Assembly: GCA_027603945.1 (NCBI GenBank)
Contig: JADIIU010000013.1
Span: 124,001-188,000, forward strand
Length of the DNA: 64,000 bases
Source of the DNA: Terramyces sp. JEL0728
Taxonomy: Eukaryota; Chytridiomycota; Chytridiomycetes; Rhizophydiales; Terramycetaceae
Direction: 5' to 3'
In this document: piece after piece, positions 57,501 to 64,000 of the stretch
Layout of the letters: every line of letters begins with the position of its first letter
Position numbering within the stretch: position 1 is the stretch's first letter
Position numbers and translations under genes: made by a program
The notes under the pieces: model-generated
Seen by the model: the letters and a program-made list of their open reading frames with translations, nothing else
Database searches by the model: none
Told to the model about the DNA's origin: nothing

Positions 57501-60500
57501 GAGAGTGATTGAAATGATCCCTTCCCCAACTGCAGTTTCTAGTGCGTTCAATCTGCGGGAAGAAACACAATTGTAGATAAACGACATGTCTCCAATATGT
57601 AATTCATTCGAGGTATTCTTTGTTGGTTCATCTATAATGTCTTGGCCAAATTTGGATTTGTAGTAATCTTTGAGTAATGTGCATAAATCATTTCCAGACA
57701 TTTGTTGTAGAAAAAGAAGCATAGCTTGACGGAGCAAGACAATAAACAGGTGGGGATTTTCTAGTTCTTTAACTAGCAGATAGGAGAAATAGTAGGGTTC
57801 GACATTGCAAGGCATGATAAAGTCTAAATCGGCCTTGGTGAGACGAGCTGTGGAATTTCTCGCAAGAAAAGTTCCCAGCACATTTTGGGTTACTGATTCA
57901 ATTTTGTTATCAATGATTTTCAAGAAATCCACACTAATATCGGACGAAGGCTTTTCCAACCCGTATACATACACTGTCAGGTATTTTTCAAAGTCCTTTT
58001 TCGACGTGCCAGCAGATTTAGTATCTAACGAAAGCTTTGACCCTCGGTCCAGCTCTTCGCTGTCAGATGGTTCCAATATCACATAAAAGCTGGAAGAAAA
58101 TGCGAGGACTGATTTTCGGTTGGAAACTGCGAGTCCTTGCATAGAGTTCATGATATTATTTAGCACTTGGACTGGTCTTATTCTCCAGTGAATTGTAAAT
58201 CGTTTCTCAAGCTGTAACGGACAAGCTAGAGAATGCAAAATGTTGTCTCTGGTTGAAGTTTCTTCAGGGAAGAAATCAAGACCATCCCTTGCGTTAATAT
58301 TCACTCACCTTGCCAAGTGGGTCTCGTACAGTTCCTTTAGCAAGTATCTTTGGTTTGCAGATTTTTGGCAGGACTGGATTGATTGATAAACGTTTTGTAA
58401 GATAGACAGTGAAACAGCAGTAGTCTCCAAAGTGAAAAAGTAGATATCAACATAGATTGAGGAAGAGTTGATTAGCAGCCAAAACTTGTTGGTTCCTGGA
58501 ATTAATTTGCGTTACTTGAGTCATTTGTGAGATAAAAGCAGTGCCCAGAGTAGACGATGTGGTTATTGAATATCTGACACTTTACCAGGTCAAGTTCAAA
58601 CAACTCTTTGCATTCAGCATCCAAATAATGCATATCTACTTGAAAGTGCATCGACGAATCATGTGTGACTTTAAAATCTGTTTGGTCTCTAATGGTGAGT
58701 GTGTCCGTTTTGTAATGGCGTCTTTGCAACGAGGAAAATGTGTAGTGTATAACATGCTCATCGAAACTTAGGTGGCTGTTCCGTATGATTTCAGCTAAAA
58801 TGATATCTTGGAATACATGGTAGATAGATTCCTTTAAGCATTGTATAGCTTCTTTTTGAGTATTTGTCAACAGGAATTCGTCGCTTTCGAGTGGTAGATA
58901 GTAAATCTCCAAAATTATTTCTACTTTTTGATCAGATTGGTGGTGCGGAAGATGCACCAAATCTTTAGGGTTTGAGAAATTCAAATCGGACCTTTTTAGG
59001 AATATGCCATCGCTGCAGTTTACTGTGATTTCCTCAGCGGGAGAATGGTATTTTACAGAGAATGAAATCAGCATGGGAGTGTTACTATAGCCCAGCAATT
59101 GCTTCATGTCATCGAGCGTCTTTGATTCATCAATCTTTGGGGCATGGAAGTACGTGTAGATATCCTTTCCACCGTTTACGAATGCAGATGCGTACGCAAA
59201 GTTCTGTTTCAAGATGGCGGCAATCTTTACATTGCCTTCACTAGAGTTAGGAGAGTATACTTGAATAGACCATCCTGGTTACTCCCAAAAGAAGTAATAT
59301 AGTACAAATCTGTGGCTTCCAGCGCTATTTTTTTTGAGATAACTACTGATTGCAATCGATTGTATTCATCTTTTGAGATTTCCTTTGCAAGCAAGAGTTT
59401 CAAGTAGGCGGTTTTGGCAATCGAGTATTCAAAACATCTTGTAAATTCTGATATGACTTCAAGGGCAGAGTATTCTTGAGAATCGGTTGAATCACTGTTT
59501 GTAATGAACTGAAATGTTGCAACCCCAGCATATTCAAATTTTTTAAGTTTGATATCCAGCATCTTTTCGTCAGCATGTCCTTGGAACAGCGTTGTCCCGT
59601 CATTTGCGTTAGGGATTGCAGAGTATGACAGTTTAAAGGTATTGCTTCTGGTATTGAAGAAAAATAAATTTTGGCGGACACACACTACAAAAGCAATAGC
59701 AATACTTGTAAAGTTGATTGAGTCGATATTTGGTAGTGCAACTATAATTACTTTCTCTGTATCATGTATCTTTATGAAAAGTTGAGCTTCGCTGAATTTT
59801 GGAAATGAAATTGGGATTTCATTTAATTGATCTGCAATCTGATCAATAATTGCTTTAGGCGAGGTTTTTGAGGGCCATTGGACCCACTCGCTGCAATTGA
59901 CAGACAAGTATTTGGTAAAATATCCAAGAATGACAGAATTGAAATCAATCGCATCTCTATCCTGCAAATAGATATTTTCCACCAGGCAGATATCTGTGCA
60001 ATACTCTTTCTTTGATAAATCAACGGGCTGAACAGATTCCAAAGTTGGGAGGTTGAAATTAAATGAATTCTTGTCTTTGAGAATACCTTGCAGCTGAGAA
60101 ATACAATCCAGATTTTTGGAGGGATGCAGATTGTATAAATTGTAGGAAAAATACGAATTTTGCATGAGCAATGGCAAATGATAGATAGTTGGCACATAAA
60201 TACAATTTTCGGAATCGGTAAACCGGCTTTGAATGTGAATCATGCTTTTGTTGACTGTGTAGTCAAAAGCAAAAAGCTGCATCAGGAGCGCACAATCGCT
60301 GCTAAATACCTGCTTTGAATAAGTCACAAAATATTCTTTCAGGATCTGTTCGTTTACTTCCCTGTTAGGCTCCACCCACAATTCAGTGGCTAGCAAATAG
60401 TTATCAGGATTCCAAAGAATAATGTACTGAACCGAACAGTACTCATTCTTTGATATTTCAATTTCTTTGTAGAAAGTAACAGTCCCTGGTGTTTCTGCCA

Positions 60501-62905
60501 GTCTAAGGAACCCGTCGTTTGATTTGGAATTGTACAGCAAGATAAATGAGGATTCAAATATTCTGTTGAACGCCAAGACTTTGTGATTTTCGTTATGGTT
60601 TAAATCAGAAAACCACACCCAGCGAATATTTCTTAGAAATGTCCTGGCTGGAGAAACATTTGGGCGGAATAGTTCTGATACAATGTCATCAGTGCCTGGC
60701 TGGGTGATCAGTCCGTCCTCCATCGGCGAGTAACAGATTAATAGTCCATCAGAAGGCTTTATGCTTGGGTATATGGGATACATTGAGACTTGATTTGTAC
60801 GATTGATATGTTGCAGGCTCATCAAGTCCCGTTTGAAATTGTGGATGATTTGCAATTTTTCCTCCATTGTACAGGAAAAGAATTGCAAGACTATAATCAT
60901 CAAGCTTTCAGTTTGCCAACTAATATTCAAAAGGCAGTATCCAGAAGGAGTGTGCGTTTCGTCGTAAACCCACTTGGCGTGTGAATATCTCGTTAAAGTA
61001 ATATCAGCCCACGACAATAAATATCTAGAAAGAAACATTGAAGCAACTTGATATCTAGTTCGGTTTACCTCCGTGTTGGTGAATAGCGACTTTGCAGCTC
61101 TTTCTCCTAAATTTGTGTGAGTGGACGTTGATTTCAAAAGCAAGCAAATCCTGTGCGTGTCCAGAATAAATTGCTTCATCGAGACTGTTTGATTTAAATA
61201 CTGCCAATAGCTTGGTGGGATTTCTGAAGGGTTTTGGATATTAATTTCGGACAAAACCTGTGATTAATTCTTCCGGTACCTGCAAGGTTTCATCAACTTC
61301 GGATATAGCTTTTAATAATGCATGCAGTTGATTTAATTGGAGGTAAATTTCGTCGTTGATTGAATCGCCCTTTATAGTGTCGACGTTATGGATGTTTAAA
61401 AAGAACACTGCAAAGGAATGGTGGGCTATTACGCTAAGTTCAATCTTCATTGGTCTTGAGGTGGGATAGTAATTAATTAGCTTGGATCGGTCCGGTTTAT
61501 CCGCATCCCAAGAGAATTTAACGGTGTACTGCACTCTATAGTTGATTGCTAGTGGTAATTGTAAAGTGATTTTTACATTCTGTTTTTTTAAAGTGCTTTT
61601 AGTACATTTGATCCCAACCACATGGAAACCCTCATTCAGTCGCGCCTGCAGCAATCTCTTTAAACTCACCACTTTAATCTTGTAGCCCCTGTGAAGACAA
61701 AAGATTTCAACAACCGTGGGAGGAATCGAATCCTTTGCCCATGGGTAATTTTCTTCCTCCCTCAGAGTCTCTTGCCTTTCTTCAATATCGGTGTCGATTA
61801 ATTTGGTAGCTTGTGTATCCACTGACCTATGTCAATAGTGAGACTACTTTTCTGCTTCCTCGAATTGGTTCCTGAACTTTTTACTGTCCTTTTCGCTGGT
61901 CAGCCTAAAGTTCCTCATGCTATACAGATTTTGGTAAATATTTGGTTTTGAAGATATTTTTAGCTCTTCTTCAATATACGGAAAAGCTTCCGCATACATA
62001 AGGGATCCCCAAGTACAATCTGATAAGAGACGCAAATATTCTCTGTTGGTAACATGTCCAAGATCCATCATTGGTGAAAACCCACTTGAAGATCCGACTT
62101 GAATTATCCCGAAATTGATATAGTCTCTTGACATTACCCTACAGCATTCTCTGGTTTTCTGCAAGTCTTTTTCAAATGTGATCCCGTCTGTTATATAAAT
62201 CAGTGTGGGCAGGCAATCTGCAGGAAGCAAACCCAGCGTATAAATCCCTAATTCCAGCGTATCCATCTCTGTCTTGCATTTAAAGTCACTTTGTAAATTT
62301 TCATTCTCGTAGTTAATCATTGACGTGTAAATTAATTCCGCAATTTCGAATAGGTTATCAATTGTGATCCGCTGATGATGTAGAAAGACTTTGAATGGTA
62401 GTTTTCCGCCTTCTCCAATCACAGTGAGCACCACCTCTGGTTTCACCACTGTTACACTCCGGGTGCTATAATTTCTAATTTCAAATGGTTGAATCATCCC
62501 TCGCACTACTTTGCAGATTCTTGATTAAAAATATATACGTTTCAAAGGCAACGGAAGATAGCACTTTGTTATCGACCGTGCTCGTCGAGTTGCTGCAATC
62601 TACAATTATCACAAGCCTGTTATTTGTTGCGACAGTTGATATTTGAGTATTCAGAGTCAATTCCAGTTGGGATGATTCATCTGCTTCAATGTTCAAAATT
62701 TTGAAAATGCTGTCGCTGAGATCGTTCATGGAAACGGTCTGGTTCAGGTGAGTGAGGTACCATGATATCAATTGGAATTTATTGAAATTTGTTGGGTCTT
62801 TAATTCCCAAAGTTATTTTCCTGATTTCCACCATAAATTTAGTTGTGAAGAAAAAGAGATAAATCTGAGATATTGTTAATGTACAGTAACTGAATAGGCA
62901 TGCAT
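54518..62905 (-). CDS. SZT2: SZT2-like KICSTOR subunit (giant protein)
   Basis: About 2,700 aa, the largest gene here. Start chosen at ATG 62905 (MHAYSVT), joined by a 20-nt intron at 62865-62884 (GTACATTAACAATATCTCAG) to IYLFFFTTKF; a shorter alternative begins at ATG 62834 (MVEIRKITLG). N-terminal SWYLTHLNQTVS, RLVIIVDCSNS and TLIYITDGITF with FGIIQVGSSSGFSPMMDLGH match the beginning of SZT2; further down WVYDETHTPSGYCLLNISW and DNYLLATELWVEP match its middle, and the C-terminal part (FGGAFAINAETLVETPSLFL) its end. In animals SZT2 scaffolds KICSTOR, which recruits GATOR1 to lysosomes to restrain TORC1 when nutrients are low. Many mini-introns; not all boundaries were traced. Confidence 0.85.
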
Positions 62906-63107
62906 GTCTGAGAGATATTATAACCTCGGCGATCGCAACTATCCACTGCTAATTTTAATATAAAGATACAAGAACCAGGGATAATCCTGACAACAGAAAC
63001 ACCAAGCGTGTTCTCCCAAATTAACAACCGCCTCGTTGCTCTCTGTGTTGCGTAACAGAGCAGGAATAATTAGTCCGAAAAAGTTTGAAATTCAGACAAA
63101 ATCCGGA
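62906..63107. other. Divergent promoter region SZT2 / RTEL1
   Basis: About 200 bp between the two proposed starts. The RTEL1 reading frame stays open upstream of ATG 63108 back to about 63036 but only with a TTG, so an upstream exon is possible. No other feature was seen. Confidence 0.35.
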
Positions 63108-64000
63108 ATGGCCAGAAAGAGAAAGATAGTGGAAATGTGGCCGGATCTGATAAAGAATGAGAGAGAAGTACAACGATTAAAGGAGCTGGAGAACTTTCAC
63201 AAGGATGCATTGCAAAATCAAGTTCACCTTAATATACTTGGCGTTCCTGTTAATTTCCCATTCAGTCCGTATATCTCCCAATTGGAAATAATGACCAAAG
63301 TAAATTTGAAATAACGAGATTATTAAAGCAATCATTAATCATGAAAATGCGATATTGGAGTCACCAACTGGGACAGGTTACCATTAATTCATCCAGGTAA
63401 AACGTTATCGTTACTTGCGTCAACATTGAGCTGGCTAGCTCACGAGAAAAGAATGCAGGCTATTAACGCACCAGTAGCTCTTCCGAATATGAGGGATTAT
63501 TTGCCCAATGAAGAATTATTGGGGAGAACAAGTGGAAGGAACAAAAAAGTTGAAATTGCATATGAAGTTCCGGGGAAAGAAATACCCAAAATATTCATTA
63601 GTTGGTAATAAATCGTTGAAACAAGTCGGACTCAGAAACAAATTGATCAAACAGTGAATGAATTGCGAATTAAAACAACCCTTCGACCGAAAATGGCAAT
63701 TATGGGAAGTAGAGACCACATGGTAAACCATCTTTAATTTGGTGTATAAATCCTGAAGCAATCAAGAGCCCCAACAAGAATGAAGCATGTAGAGATATGC
63801 GAAAAAGCCGCACCTGTGAGTACATGAATCATAAACAGCTCACAGAAAAGTTTGCAAATGCGATTTGGGATATCGAGGTACTTTGGTTTGATGCTAGGAA
63901 CTAGTGCAAGAAGGGAAAAAGAGAAAGCAGTGCCCGTATTATGCTTCTAGATTGTTGGCTGCTAAAGCTGAAGTGGTATTTGCGCCGTATAACTATATTG
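63108..64000 (+). CDS. RTEL1: RTEL1-type Fe-S DNA helicase, partial
   Basis: N-terminal third of an XPD-family helicase that dismantles T-loops, D-loops and G-quadruplexes; runs off the right edge. ILGVPVNFPFSPYISQLEIM opens the helicase core. A 19-nt intron (63300-63318) and a 20-nt intron (63377-63396) follow, the second splitting the Walker A codons ESPTGTG/KTLSLLASTL. Then FISCRTQKQIDQTVNELR, the four Fe-S cysteines (HM-CINPE, ACRDM, RTCEYM, KQCPYYAS), and WDIEELV...EVVFAPYNYI. A 20-nt intron before the first Fe-S Cys (63723-63742) lacks an AG end. About 35 residues before the helicase core (MARKRKIVEMW...) are extra relative to animal RTEL1. Confidence 0.9.

Noticed and set aside
1..64000. 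Many adjacent ORF fragments in shifting frames looked like frameshifted pseudogenes or poor sequencing quality.
   Set aside because: Nearly all breaks are explained by 19-22 nt GT-AG segments whose removal restores conserved motifs and exact multiples of three.

Overview
The window is eukaryotic nuclear DNA, moderately AT-rich, standard genetic code, from a flagellated opisthokont. The best fit is a zoosporic fungus or a close relative (Holomycota). The evidence is a mix of traits. Flagellar and centriolar genes are present (CFAP44, PCM1-like, CEP76), as are animal/basal-fungal genes usually missing from yeasts and moulds (SZT2, OSTF1, RTEL1). Fungal-type genes are also present: a chitin-deacetylase-like wall protein, a Vrl1-type VPS9-PX-BAR protein, C2-type phosphatidylserine decarboxylase and Spp1. 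A complex I subunit (NDUFB8) argues against lineages that lost complex I. The species cannot be named from sequence alone.

The dominant feature is extreme compaction. Almost every gene is broken by introns of only 19-22 nt, most often exactly 20, with GT...AG ends and usually a TTAAY/CTAAY-like branch motif a few bases before the AG. What look like frameshifted ORF fragments are exons of intact genes; removing the tiny introns restores conserved domains and gives lengths divisible by three. Longer introns (31, 39, 67, about 72 nt) are rare. Intergenic gaps can be 8-25 bp, and poly(A) signals often overlap the stop codon as TAATAAA.

Layout, left to right: CFAP44 (partial, -); a secreted Thr/Pro-rich repeat protein and a DUF4436 membrane protein (+); FANCM/Mph1 helicase (-) sharing a 24-bp gap with pterin-4a-carbinolamine dehydratase (+); a gap of about 640 bp; exportin-4 (+); a PCM1-like coiled-coil protein, a degenerate chitin deacetylase, a GATA-like finger protein, Spp1, a large C2H2 protein, a GAF-GAF phosphodiesterase and OSTF1 (all -); an unknown protein and a DUF676-type hydrolase (+); Vrl1-like and COG3 (-); CEP76 (+); xanthine dehydrogenase (-); a structured intergenic segment; an SH3-Hsp70 fusion, a small unknown protein and a TBC RabGAP (-); VAMP7-like SNARE (+); arrestin-domain protein, HMG-box protein, ankyrin protein and PSD2-type decarboxylase (-); NDUFB8 (+); giant SZT2 (-); RTEL1 (+, partial).

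Functional themes are membrane traffic (COG3, Vrl1, TBC, VAMP7, arrestin, PSD2), cilium/centrosome (CFAP44, PCM1, CEP76), genome stability (FANCM, RTEL1) and nutrient signalling/metabolism (SZT2, XDH, PDE, NDUFB8). No tRNA, rRNA, transposon, CRISPR or virus-derived gene was recognised. All splice calls are hand-made from sequence with no transcript support.
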